Part shown: piece by piece, positions 47,801 through 54,992 of the stretch
How positions within the stretch are numbered: position 1 is the first letter of the stretch
Layout of the letters: every line of letters starts with the position of its first letter
NCBI RefSeq assembly: GCF_011299575.1
Contig: NZ_CP049863.1
Location: 124,001-188,000 of the forward strand
Length of the DNA: 64,000 nt
Source of the DNA: Leucobacter viscericola
GTDB taxonomy: Bacteria > Actinomycetota > Actinomycetes > Actinomycetales > Microbacteriaceae
Direction: 5' to 3'
Notes under the pieces: generated by a model
Database searches by the model: none
Seen by the model: the letters and a program-made list of their open reading frames with translations, nothing else
What the model was told of the DNA's origin: nothing
Program-made: the position numbers and the translations under genes

Positions 47801-48102
47801 TCGCAATGCGGCGGGTGCGGCGGGGTGTGATGGATCAACCGGTGTTTGCTACTGCCCTGGTGGGGTGGTCTGCGTGGGCAATGACACAGGAACCTGCTCG
47901 CCCGAACGCTCTTGAGATGCTGATGCTCGCTCGGCATCTGGGGCCCCGGCAAGACCTGCCGAGTCTGCATCTTGCGCCGCTTCTCGAACGAGCTGAGAAG
48001 CTGTTTGGATCAGAAACGCTTGAGCGCGTGCGCGCAGAGACAGCAATGATCCGCCCCGAAGAGCGGATCGAACGAGCGTTCGCGATCCTCGCCGCCCGCT
48101 AA
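44890..48102 (+). CDS. AfsR/SARP-like transcriptional regulator with BTAD, NB-ARC-type ATPase and TPR
   Basis: A 1070-residue STAND-type regulator. The N-terminal 90 residues form an OmpR/PhoB-like DNA-binding winged helix (LQSLVSRLRAVGGRELIV); about 95-240 is the bacterial transcriptional activation domain (LEQLNIQTLITTQQVSEAIIALRQLA...LRDELGTSPG); about 290-560 the ATPase with ILGPGGLGKTRL (Walker A), VLLVLDNCEQVIEG (Walker B) and ATSRTPLGLLGE (sensor); the rest is helical TPR-like repeats. Such proteins activate specialised-metabolite or transport genes. It is convergent with the DrrAB-like genes, and the phased repeats at 50022-50080 are a candidate target. The ATG at 44890 is chosen over the TTG at 44851. 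Confidence 0.85.
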   Translation: MPFTPVRVAVLGPVTVDGRDPGGTLMRALLVALAHEDTGKETAKKPRSAEAIAGDLWGDTPPQNPRASLQSLVSRLRAVGGRELIVSGPAGYALGVPSDLGLARHLAREAEALSPDDLKRRPLLDEALSFWRGDPGMDIGDSPIAQDLSEASVVLRAELEQLNIQTLITTQQVSEAIIALRQLAVTRPFDEALHATLMQQLAAQDRIPEALNVYAALRERLRDELGTSPGSAIGSINAKLLQQREAEAVSETAVPVVAESQQRIGLPASLGRLIGRSDDLAAVSGLLQKERLVTILGPGGLGKTRLSQAAAAEDHAPTVIFVPLASVRDNTDVPLAIAATLGISEATASNKLTDPAARPDLRKRVIGLLGERPVLLVLDNCEQVIEGVATWAADMLASVPSFRVLATSRTPLGLLGEQVFPLAPLTTEHEAGREGSAVRLFVERAQAVRPSAVLDPVVVARLCEHLDGLPLAIELAAARIRTMSPEQIEDKLQDRFALLKSGDRSAPERHRTLQAVIDWSWELLDNTARNALATLSLLPGGFSSDTAAGVLDTTEIDADDLLDSLVAQSLLVVSDDPRTGGVRFRMLETVREFGLAQLAGGGDDPEAWEAVNRWARAFAAEHLGDLFSSGNYGELRAEHNNLIAVLRHALTTGNDADAVLMFAALCQSWFVRGAFSEMQVFGTQIFTAAARIDERAIPVDALAITLATGAFQVIVSGEPLALRLVARLRRLRRNYSELSPVYAGIADLLGAMGSVPRMLAELDVLRASDNLTVAALGEQAYVQFAENSGDPEGAMVAAERSWELAKASGSQWLAAMSASSLTQLNSQLARAEESILWWERAEADFREFGTDEGMRHERWLLGGNFVTLGRFAEAREVYTELLHTRDLTEDGLEYASIALFGLGEVARAEGDLALAAEHFERAVQEFRTNEQRNSPWFLMALAGLIAATSCDGSLAVERIEYWVQRLRSRTLAMRRVRRGVMDQPVFATALVGWSAWAMTQEPARPNALEMLMLARHLGPRQDLPSLHLAPLLERAEKLFGSETLERVRAETAMIRPEERIERAFAILAAR

Positions 48103-48120
48103 GAGAGCGGCGAGGATCGC
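48082..48120. terminator. Hairpin at the end of the SARP-like gene
   Basis: A perfect 14-bp stem (48082-48095 with 48107-48120) includes the last codons and stop of the gene and faces the convergent drrB gene. No T tract follows, so it may act as a weak or factor-assisted bidirectional terminator. Confidence 0.5.
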
Positions 48121-48128
48121 CGAGCGAA

Positions 48129-48962
48129 TTACGCCTTGCGCATGTAGGCGCGAACGGTGAGCGGAGCGAAGATCGCTACGACTACTGCGGCTCCGAGCAG
48201 CGTGAGCCAGGCGTCTGAGCCGAAGGTTCCGTTGTTCATGAGCTCGCGGGCGGCGTTGACCAGGTGTGTGATCGGGTTGAGGCTGACAACGGTCTGCAGC
48301 CAATCAGGCATCTTGTCGGTCGGTGCGAATGCTCCGGAGAGGAACGTGAGCGGGAAGAGCACAAGCATCGAGATTCCCTGCACGCTTGACGCGGTGCGGG
48401 CGATGACACCGAAGAACGCGAAGATCCAACTCACGCTCCAGGAGCAGACGATCACTAGGAGTGCCGCTCCGATGGTGCCGGTTGCGTTGCCGCCGGGTCG
48501 GAAGCCCATGAGCAGTCCCATCACGATGGTCAGTGTGGTGGCGATGGCGTAGCGAATGGTGTCGGCCAGTAGTGCGCCGGAGAGCGGCGCGATTCGGGCG
48601 ATGGGCAGCGACCGGAATCGGTCAAACACACCCTTGTCCATGTCTTCGCGCAACTGCACGCCGGTGACGATCGAGGTGGTGATGACCGTCTGCACCATGA
48701 TGCCCGGGATGATGGTGGGCAGGTACGAGGGAATGTCGCCAGAGATTGCCCCACCGAAGATGTACACGAACATCACCGTAAAGATGATCGGCTGGAGCGT
48801 GACGTCGAAGAGCTGCTCCGGGGTGCGCCTGATCTTAATGAGCCCGCGTGCCGCCATTGTGAAGGTGTTGCGGAGAGTGAGGCTGAGGCTCGTCGCGTTC
48901 TTCAACTGTCGCTCTGTGCCGGGCACAATGCGGCGACCCTCGAGTGTTGCTGTGGCGCTCAT
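48129..48962 (-). CDS. DrrB-type ABC-2 transporter permease
   Basis: A 277-residue ABC-2 membrane protein with about six helices. The core LFDVTLQPIIFTVMFVYIFGG, PGIMVQTVITTSIVTGVQLREDMDKGVFDRFRSLPI and FAPTDKMPDWLQTVVSLNPITHLVNAAREL are typical of daunorubicin-resistance DrrB proteins. It should form an exporter for a lipophilic compound with the ATPase encoded just upstream, overlapping by four bases. Confidence 0.9.
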   Translation of the reverse strand: MSATATLEGRRIVPGTERQLKNATSLSLTLRNTFTMAARGLIKIRRTPEQLFDVTLQPIIFTVMFVYIFGGAISGDIPSYLPTIIPGIMVQTVITTSIVTGVQLREDMDKGVFDRFRSLPIARIAPLSGALLADTIRYAIATTLTIVMGLLMGFRPGGNATGTIGAALLVIVCSWSVSWIFAFFGVIARTASSVQGISMLVLFPLTFLSGAFAPTDKMPDWLQTVVSLNPITHLVNAARELMNNGTFGSDAWLTLLGAAVVVAIFAPLTVRAYMRKA

Positions 48963-49999
48963 GCGCGCACCTCCTCTTTCTGAGCTGTGTCGATGTTGTT
49001 TGCCGCGGCGATGTTGTCGCCGCTGGGCTCCGAGGCTTCGTCATTTTCGCCTGCGTCGTGCCCGGTGAGTGCAAGGAACACCTCATCGAGTGTTGGTTTC
49101 TGCACGCTCATTTCAGTGAGCTGGATGCCGGCTGAACGGAGGGTGATCAACAGGTCGGTGACACGATCAGGATCGCTCATGGGCGCCGTGATGCGTGCCG
49201 CTTCGGGTGAGACGGTGCCGCGGACCCCGAGCACCTGCTCGATGGCATTGAGTGTTGAAGTGGTATCCGCCGGGTCGCTGATGCGGAGCTGCAGGGACGA
49301 GGTTCCTACGGATGCCTTGAGCGAATCGGGGGTTCCTTCCGCAACGACCCTGCCGTGGTCGATCACGGCAATCCGGTCAGCGAGCTGGTCGGCCTCGTCG
49401 AGGTACTGGGTGGTCAGCACCACCGTCGAGCCGGTGGAGACCAGCTCGCGGATGGTGTCCCACATTTGCCCGCGGGTACGAGGATCAAGGCCCGTCGTGG
49501 GCTCATCGAGGAAGATGAGCGGGGGTTGGGCGATGAGGGACGCGGCGAGGTCGAGACGGCGGCGCATGCCACCGCTGAAGTTCTTCAGTGGGCGCTTCGC
49601 GGCCTCGGAAAGCCCAAAGCGCTCAAGCAGGTCTGCTGCTTTGGCCTTGGCTTCAGCTCGAGAGAGGCCGAGCAGTCGGGAGAAGATCATCAGGTTCTCG
49701 GTGGCCGAGAGTGTTTCGTCGACCGAGGCGAACTGCCCCGTGACACCGATGAGCTGGCGCACAACCTGTGGTTCTTTTACGACGTCGTGGCCGAAGATGC
49801 GGCCAGTTCCGCCGTCGGGCCGCAGCAGCGTCGCGAGCATGTTGATGGTGGTGGTTTTGCCGGCACCGTTTGGGCCGAGGACTCCGTAGACGGATCCGGT
49901 CTTCACCTGTAGGTCGACGCCGTCGACCGCTCGGTTCTGCCCGAACACCTTGACGAGTCCCTCGGCCTCGACGGCCCAGTCGTTCTGTGTTGTTGTCAT
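48959..49999 (-). CDS. DrrA-type ABC transporter ATP-binding protein
   Basis: A 346-residue ATPase: Walker A GPNGAGKTT, signature FSGGMRRR, Walker [17 protein letters not shown]-loop TTQYLDE, and the long C-terminal regulatory domain of DrrA proteins. It would energise efflux with the DrrB partner. The ATG at 49999 has no obvious ribosome site; six CTGTYA-like repeats lie directly upstream, so expression is probably controlled by a dedicated regulator, plausibly the SARP-like protein. Confidence 0.9.
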   Translation of the reverse strand: MTTTQNDWAVEAEGLVKVFGQNRAVDGVDLQVKTGSVYGVLGPNGAGKTTTINMLATLLRPDGGTGRIFGHDVVKEPQVVRQLIGVTGQFASVDETLSATENLMIFSRLLGLSRAEAKAKAADLLERFGLSEAAKRPLKNFSGGMRRRLDLAASLIAQPPLIFLDEPTTGLDPRTRGQMWDTIRELVSTGSTVVLTTQYLDEADQLADRIAVIDHGRVVAEGTPDSLKASVGTSSLQLRISDPADTTSTLNAIEQVLGVRGTVSPEAARITAPMSDPDRVTDLLITLRSAGIQLTEMSVQKPTLDEVFLALTGHDAGENDEASEPSGDNIAAANNIDTAQKEEVRA

Positions 50000-50003
50000 G
50001 GGA

Positions 50004-50080
50004 ACAGTGTTGCGTGGGCCACTGTCACGGGACTGTTATGCCACTGTTACGCGCTGTCACACGCTGTCAAGCCCTGTCTT
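50004..50080. promoter_or_regulatory. Helically phased CTGTYA direct repeats upstream of drrA
   Basis: CTGT begins at 50022, 50033, 50044, 50054, 50064 and 50074, that is at 11, 11, 10, 10 and 10 base intervals. The units read CTGTCAC, CTGTTAT, CTGTTAC, CTGTCAC, CTGTCAA and CTGTCTT. An inverted partner ACAGTG lies at 50004-50009. The array sits in the divergent gap between drrA and the beta-lactamase-like gene. One repeat per helical turn is the pattern used by SARP-family activators, though the sequence differs from their known TCGAG-type heptamers. Confidence 0.75.
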
Positions 50081-50123
50081 CTGCCTCTAGCGGCATCCGC
50101 GTCGTCGTGGTTTTATTATCAAC

Positions 50124-51254
50124 ATGCGCATACAACGAGGTAGAGCAACCAAGATCATGTCACTGGTGGCGGGAACACTCGCGCTCGGTATCGCGCTGGC
50201 GGGCTGTGCAGCTGCGCCGGAGTCAGCGACGCAGACCACTGCTGCGACTCCCAGCGAAAAACAGCTCACCGACACGATCTCAAAGTTTCTGAAGAAGGCC
50301 GGTGTGCCTGGTGCCTCCGTCGTGATCACTGGCGCGAAAGGTGAGGAATACTCGGGCAACTTTGGTGACGCCGTGATCGACGATCCAACGACCGACGCCA
50401 CCCGCTTCGCCTACCGCAGTATTACTAAGGCTTTCACTGGCACGGTCATCTTGCAGCTTGTCGATGAAGGCAAGGTGAAGCTCGATGATCCCGTGTCGAA
50501 GTACGTCGATGGTGTGCCAAACGGCGAGAACATCACGATCCGGGAGCTTGGCAACATGCGCTCGGGGCTCGCGAACTATTCGTCGAACCCGAAACTGGGT
50601 GAGATGCTGAGCAAGGATCCGAGTCGCGAACCCGCTGTTTCGGAACTGCTTGATCTCTCATTCTCGGAGCCCGCGAACTTCAGGCCCGGTGAGAAGTACG
50701 AGTACTCAAACACCAACACGCTGCTGCTGGGTGAAGTGATCGAAAAGGTCACCGGCAAACCGTGGCAAGACGAGGTGAAGAGCAGGATCGAGACCTCGTT
50801 GAAATTGAGCTCCGTTGAGTACGGGTTCACGGATCCAAACCTCGATGCAACCGGCTATGAGGTCGCCAACGGCAAGGTGGTTGAAGCTCTGCCGGTTGTC
50901 GCACCGGGGTGGCTGGGTGCCGCGGGCGCCCTCACTGGAACGGCGAGTGACCTGGCGACGTGGGGCCGCGCCCTCGGCAGCGGATCGCTGATTGACAAGG
51001 CCACCCAGCAGGAGCGCCTTGATCAGTTCGGCTCGACCGAGGATGATCCCAAGAGCCCCGAGTACGACCGCTACGGCTTCACGATGGGCGAGATTGACGG
51101 CTGGGTGGGTCACACGGGAACGGGCCTGGGCTTCCAGGGGCTCGTCATGTACGACGCGAAGTCGGAGCGGGTAATCGCGATCCTGGTCAACGCGACGGGC
51201 GAGGATCCCGACCTGCCAGCGCACCTGTTTAAGGAGATTCTGCCGCTGTACTAG
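50124..51254 (+). CDS. Serine beta-lactamase-fold lipoprotein (D-alanyl-D-alanine carboxypeptidase/esterase-like)
   Basis: A 376-residue class C-like penicillin-binding-type hydrolase. The N-terminus has a basic region and the lipobox LAGC (about 25-28), so it is probably a lipoprotein. The active site is SITK (SxxK), YSN (YxN) and HTG in VGHTGTGLG. Such proteins act as D-Ala-D-Ala carboxypeptidases, esterases or beta-lactamases; which one cannot be told. A TATTAT hexamer lies just upstream of the ATG, so it may be leaderless. It is divergent from drrA and shares the repeat array. Confidence 0.85.
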   Translation: MRIQRGRATKIMSLVAGTLALGIALAGCAAAPESATQTTAATPSEKQLTDTISKFLKKAGVPGASVVITGAKGEEYSGNFGDAVIDDPTTDATRFAYRSITKAFTGTVILQLVDEGKVKLDDPVSKYVDGVPNGENITIRELGNMRSGLANYSSNPKLGEMLSKDPSREPAVSELLDLSFSEPANFRPGEKYEYSNTNTLLLGEVIEKVTGKPWQDEVKSRIETSLKLSSVEYGFTDPNLDATGYEVANGKVVEALPVVAPGWLGAAGALTGTASDLATWGRALGSGSLIDKATQQERLDQFGSTEDDPKSPEYDRYGFTMGEIDGWVGHTGTGLGFQGLVMYDAKSERVIAILVNATGEDPDLPAHLFKEILPLY

Positions 51255-51267
51255 CCTTGCTTCGAAC

Positions 51268-51299
51268 GGTGACGTGTCTGCCGGTGGTGGCACGTCACC
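51268..51299. terminator. Hairpin downstream of the beta-lactamase-like gene
   Basis: GGTGACGTG (51268-51276) pairs perfectly with CACGTCACC (51291-51299). A further CTGCCGGT/ACCGGCAG pair (about 51279 and 51323) allows a competing fold. No T run follows. The rest of 51300-51427 shows nothing I can call. Confidence 0.5.
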
Positions 51300-51427
51300 C
51301 GGTCAGTAACTCGGGTTTTAGACCGGCAGACGTGCGAGTACCGGCTGACATTTTGGATCGGGTCGGTTTGAAACAGATGGCTGGTTAATGCGCCTGTTTC
51401 GGCAAGGGTGTCTCTCTGAAATGTTCG

Positions 51428-52657
51428 CTATTTGGCGGTATCCATCTGTGCGGCATCGAAGCGCCCGGGCAGCGCGAGGTTTCCCACGCCGCTGACGCTC
51501 ACCGACTCAAGTCCCTGCCAGGCCGCTGCACGAGCCAGCAGATCTTGCGCCGCCTCCGCCGTGCGCGCAGGGGCCTTTTCTTCTTGCCAAGCCGCCTGCA
51601 CGAGCAACTCTTTACTCTTGCGATCCGCCTTGAGATCGATGCGACCAGCAAGCACACCATTCACCATCAGCGGCAAGCAGTAGTAACCGTACTGCCGCTT
51701 CTCTTTTGGGGTGTAAATCTCGATGCGGTAGTGAAAGTCGAACATACGCTCTGCTCGCGGGCGAAACCAGACGACCGGGTCAAAAGGCGTGAGCAGGGCG
51801 TCCGGTGCAAGCCGGCTCGGCACTGCGGCATCGCGGTGCATCCAGGCCTGCTCTGGTGTGCCGTTCGCCTTTTGCCAACCGGCGACAGAAACGGGAATGA
51901 GGATCCCGCTCTCCTCAAGCGCCCGCACCGCAACCCGGGCGTCCGCCGTTTTGAGGCGGTGGTAGTCGGCGAGGTCGGCGAGCGTGCCAACACCTAGCGA
52001 TCGTGCGGCCTGCTCGACGAGTTGCCTTTGTGCGTCCTCGCGACTCACCTCAACGAGTGCCGAGGCGGGCAGCACCTGCTCGGCGAGCGCGTACCTGCGC
52101 TGGAATCCTTCGCGTCCGCTCGACACCACATCGCCGCGAGCAAACAGCACCTCAACGGCGTGTTTTGTTTCGCTCCAGTCCCACCACGGTCCGCGCTTTT
52201 CGCGGGGGCCTTCCTCCAGCTCACGCACGAACTGGGGGCCGCCGTCGGCCAATGCCTCGCGCACTCGATCGAGTGTCGGCTGCAGTGCAGCGTAGCGTTC
52301 TTGACCGGCATAGCGATCCCGAAACTCATGCATGCGCCAGCCGAAGAGCGGTCGATCCCCCACCGGAATAAACGCTGCCTCGTGTGCCCAGTACTCCGTG
52401 TACTCGCCGCTGTTCCAGAGATGCTTATCGAGCTGCTCAGAGTCGTAGACACCGTGCCGGGAGAACACCGGCATGTAATGACTGCGTGCAAAGACGTTGA
52501 CAGAGTCGATCTGCAGAACGTGCAGTCGTTCTAGCGCCGGATCAAATGGCCGCCTGGCCCGTAAACGCGCTGATCCGCGAAACCCCTGAGCTGCCAATGC
52601 AACACGGCGTGCCTCTGCGGCACTGAGTGAATTGGTACTCGGGGATTCGCGGATCAT
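51428..52657 (-). CDS. YcaQ/AlkX-like winged-helix DNA glycosylase family protein
   Basis: A 409-residue protein of the HTH_42/YcaQ family, which in E. coli unhooks interstrand DNA crosslinks. Supported by LHVLQIDSVNVFARSHYMPVFSR (with the catalytic-type QxDSVN motif), WAHEAAFIP, TPFDPVVWFRPRAERMF and the C-terminal YGYYCLPLMVNGVLAGRIDLKADR. The start at 52657 (MIRESPSTNS) is chosen because an upstream extension of 40 residues is low in similarity to the fold. Actinobacterial relatives protect producers of alkylating antibiotics; here that is only a possibility. Confidence 0.85.
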   Translation of the reverse strand: MIRESPSTNSLSAAEARRVALAAQGFRGSARLRARRPFDPALERLHVLQIDSVNVFARSHYMPVFSRHGVYDSEQLDKHLWNSGEYTEYWAHEAAFIPVGDRPLFGWRMHEFRDRYAGQERYAALQPTLDRVREALADGGPQFVRELEEGPREKRGPWWDWSETKHAVEVLFARGDVVSSGREGFQRRYALAEQVLPASALVEVSREDAQRQLVEQAARSLGVGTLADLADYHRLKTADARVAVRALEESGILIPVSVAGWQKANGTPEQAWMHRDAAVPSRLAPDALLTPFDPVVWFRPRAERMFDFHYRIEIYTPKEKRQYGYYCLPLMVNGVLAGRIDLKADRKSKELLVQAAWQEEKAPARTAEAAQDLLARAAAWQGLESVSVSGVGNLALPGRFDAAQMDTAK

Positions 52658-52670
52658 AGAGCGAGTCTGT

Positions 52671-53087
52671 TTATGCGAACCAGAGCGAAAGCTCGCGCTC
52701 GGCGGAGAGCGTCGAGTCGGAGCCGTGAACGAGGTTCTGCTGCACCGCAAGACCCCAGTCGCGCCCGAGATCGCCACGGATTGTGCCGGGAGCGGCAGCG
52801 GTCGGGTCGGTTGCGCCAGCGAGTGCCCGGAAGCCCTCGATTACGCGGTTACCCGAGGCGCGAACAGCGACCACGGGGCCCGACGCCATGAACTCAACCA
52901 GCGGCTCGAAGAAGGGCTTGCCCTCGTGCTCTTCGTAGTGCGCCACGAGCAGCTCACGGCTCGCGGTCACCATGCGCAGGTCGACGATGGTGTAACCCTT
53001 CGCCTCGATGCGGCGCAGGATCTCGCCGGTTAGGCCGCGTGCGACACCGTCGGGCTTGACCAGGATCAGGGTTTCTTCTGCAGACAC
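52671..53087 (-). CDS. ndk: Nucleoside diphosphate kinase
   Basis: A 138-residue NDK that equilibrates nucleoside tri- and diphosphates. The phosphohistidine is in NLVHGSDS; other family segments are LILVKPDGVARGL and GDLGRDWGLAVQQN. The GTG at 53087 follows GAGGAGATT. It is downstream of folC and DUF4233, a common actinobacterial order. Confidence 0.96.
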   Translation of the reverse strand: MSAEETLILVKPDGVARGLTGEILRRIEAKGYTIVDLRMVTASRELLVAHYEEHEGKPFFEPLVEFMASGPVVAVRASGNRVIEGFRALAGATDPTAAAPGTIRGDLGRDWGLAVQQNLVHGSDSTLSAERELSLWFA

Positions 53088-53138
53088 GTAATCTCCTCGA
53101 TAATCGAAAGTCAGCGGGGTGTTCCCCGGCTAACAAGC

Positions 53139-53621
53139 CTAGCTTGGGTCTGGGTGCTCGGCGATCCAGGCCGCGCGTTGCCTGTCGAGCTGCGCGCCCT
53201 TGACCATGCAGTACACCCACAGTGCGGTAAACAACACGCCGACCACCAGGGCCATCGGCAACACGATTGCCGACAACAGCATCAGAGCGTGTACCGCCCA
53301 GCCCAGGTAGATGCCAACCTTGCCCCGACGCATCACAGCCAGTGCGACGAGGATCACCACGGCGAGTCCACCACCGAGATAGAGGCCGAGCTCGCGCGGC
53401 TCGGTGATCCCGAGCCCAAAAATTGTGAGGCCGATCAGCACCACAATGATGAGCTCAAAGCCGAGCACGATCGAGGCGAGCGCGCGCTGCGTAGAACGCT
53501 GACCGCTTGCCGCGCCCGAGATGCGCATGGCCGAGTTGTGGGCCATCGTTTCTGAGGGCGACAGCTCAAGCTCTTCTTCTGGTTCGGGATCCGATCCGAA
53601 TCCCGGGTTCACAGCGCTCAC
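53139..53621 (-). CDS. DUF4233 membrane protein
   Basis: A 160-residue protein with an acidic N-terminal tail and about four membrane helices (LASIVLGFELIIVVLIGL, LGLYLGGGLAVVILVALAV, YLGWAVHALMLLSAIVL, LVVGVLFTALWVYCM). It matches the actinobacterial DUF4233 family found beside folC and ndk; function unknown. The GTG at 53621 overlaps the folC TGA (GTGA) and is preferred over a start four codons upstream. Confidence 0.82.
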   Translation of the reverse strand: MSAVNPGFGSDPEPEEELELSPSETMAHNSAMRISGAASGQRSTQRALASIVLGFELIIVVLIGLTIFGLGITEPRELGLYLGGGLAVVILVALAVMRRGKVGIYLGWAVHALMLLSAIVLPMALVVGVLFTALWVYCMVKGAQLDRQRAAWIAEHPDPS

Positions 53622-54988
53622 GCGATCCCCCACCCTTCACTTCGCGAGAACTCAATGGCCTCGCCAGCCAGCAAGACCGACCCCACGACCAGCACGGCCC
53701 GCCCCTCGGCGCGGCCTGCCCAGGCGCGGGCGAGGTCGAGCGCCTCAGGCAGCGATGATGCTACCTCGATCGGGGTGTCGGGAATCGCCTCCGACGCGAG
53801 CTCGAACAGTTGCTCGGCGTCGATGCTGCGTGGCGAACTCACCGGAGTGACTGTGACGTGGTGTGCGATGGGCGCAAGCGCCTCAAGCAGGCCAGAGGCG
53901 TCCTTCTCTTCGAGCACACCAACGACGAGCGCGAGTTCTTCAAAGCTAAACGACTCTGTGACAGCCTCAACGAGCGCGCGGGCCCCGTGAGGGTTGTGCG
54001 CCGAGTCGACGTAGATGATCGGATCGTTGCCGATGAGCTGCAGGCGGCCGGGTGAGGTGAGTTGCCCCAGTCCCTCGTCGAGCACTTCTTCTGGCACGGG
54101 TCGCTCGGAGCCGAAGAACGCCTCCACTGCCGCGATCGCCAGTGTGATGTTCTCTGCCTGGTGTTTGCCGTGCAGCGGCACGAATGCGGGATCATAGGCC
54201 TGACCCGTGGCTCCAACAACGTCGATCTGGCGGCCGCCAACGGCGAGTCGATCCTCGATAAGACGGAAATCGCGACCCTGCACGACGAGGCGCGAGCCAT
54301 TACGCTGGGCCGCCTCCTCGATCTCGATGATGGCGTCGGCGTCTTGCATCGCGGTAACAACCGTGCTGCCGGGTTTGATGATGCCCGCCTTGGTCTTCGC
54401 GATTGTGGCGGTGTCGTTGCCGAGGATCGCGGTGTGATCGAGCGCGATCGGCGTGAACACAGCAACCTGCGCGTCGGCGATGTTGGTTGCGTCCCACTCG
54501 CCGCCCATGCCGACCTCGATGACGGCGACCTCAACGGGCGCGTCAGCGAAGATCGCAAACGCGAGCACCGCGAGCGCCTCGAAGAAGGTGATCGGGCCGT
54601 TGCCCGCTGCCTCGAGCTCGGCGTCAACGACCTCAAGTGGCAGACGAAGCTCGTCCCAGGCTGCAGCCAATACGGTGTCGTCGACCGGTGCGCCGTCGAG
54701 CTGAAAACGCTCGGTGAAGGCGAGCAGGTGTGGGCTTGTGAAGAGGCCGGTGCGCAGGCCGTGAGCTCGCAGCAGTGACTCGATCGCGCGGCTGGTCGAG
54801 GTCTTGCCGTTGGTGCCCGCGACCTGGATCACCGGGTATGAGAGCTGCGGCGATCCTGCAAGTTCAGCCAGTCGGCGCACCGGTTCGATGCGTGGGCGCG
54901 GGTTGGCCTCGCCGACACGCTCCAAAAGCTCGGTGTAGACGCGCTCTGCAGCGGACTGCTCCGCGCCAGCGGGTATGAATTCACTCAT
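53618..54988 (-). CDS. folC: Folylpolyglutamate/dihydrofolate synthase
   Basis: A 456-residue Mur-ligase-type enzyme that adds glutamate to folates. Visible are VAGTNGKTSTSRA (P-loop), the omega-loop TSPHL, VIEVGMGGEWDATN, DHTAILGND and DSAHNPHGARAL. The start at 54988 (MSEFIPAGAEQS) is four bases after the ileS stop; an upstream reading of 69 residues overlaps ileS and is rejected. Confidence 0.95.
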   Translation of the reverse strand: MSEFIPAGAEQSAAERVYTELLERVGEANPRPRIEPVRRLAELAGSPQLSYPVIQVAGTNGKTSTSRAIESLLRAHGLRTGLFTSPHLLAFTERFQLDGAPVDDTVLAAAWDELRLPLEVVDAELEAAGNGPITFFEALAVLAFAIFADAPVEVAVIEVGMGGEWDATNIADAQVAVFTPIALDHTAILGNDTATIAKTKAGIIKPGSTVVTAMQDADAIIEIEEAAQRNGSRLVVQGRDFRLIEDRLAVGGRQIDVVGATGQAYDPAFVPLHGKHQAENITLAIAAVEAFFGSERPVPEEVLDEGLGQLTSPGRLQLIGNDPIIYVDSAHNPHGARALVEAVTESFSFEELALVVGVLEEKDASGLLEALAPIAHHVTVTPVSSPRSIDAEQLFELASEAIPDTPIEVASSLPEALDLARAWAGRAEGRAVLVVGSVLLAGEAIEFSRSEGWGIA

Positions 54989-54992
54989 TGCG

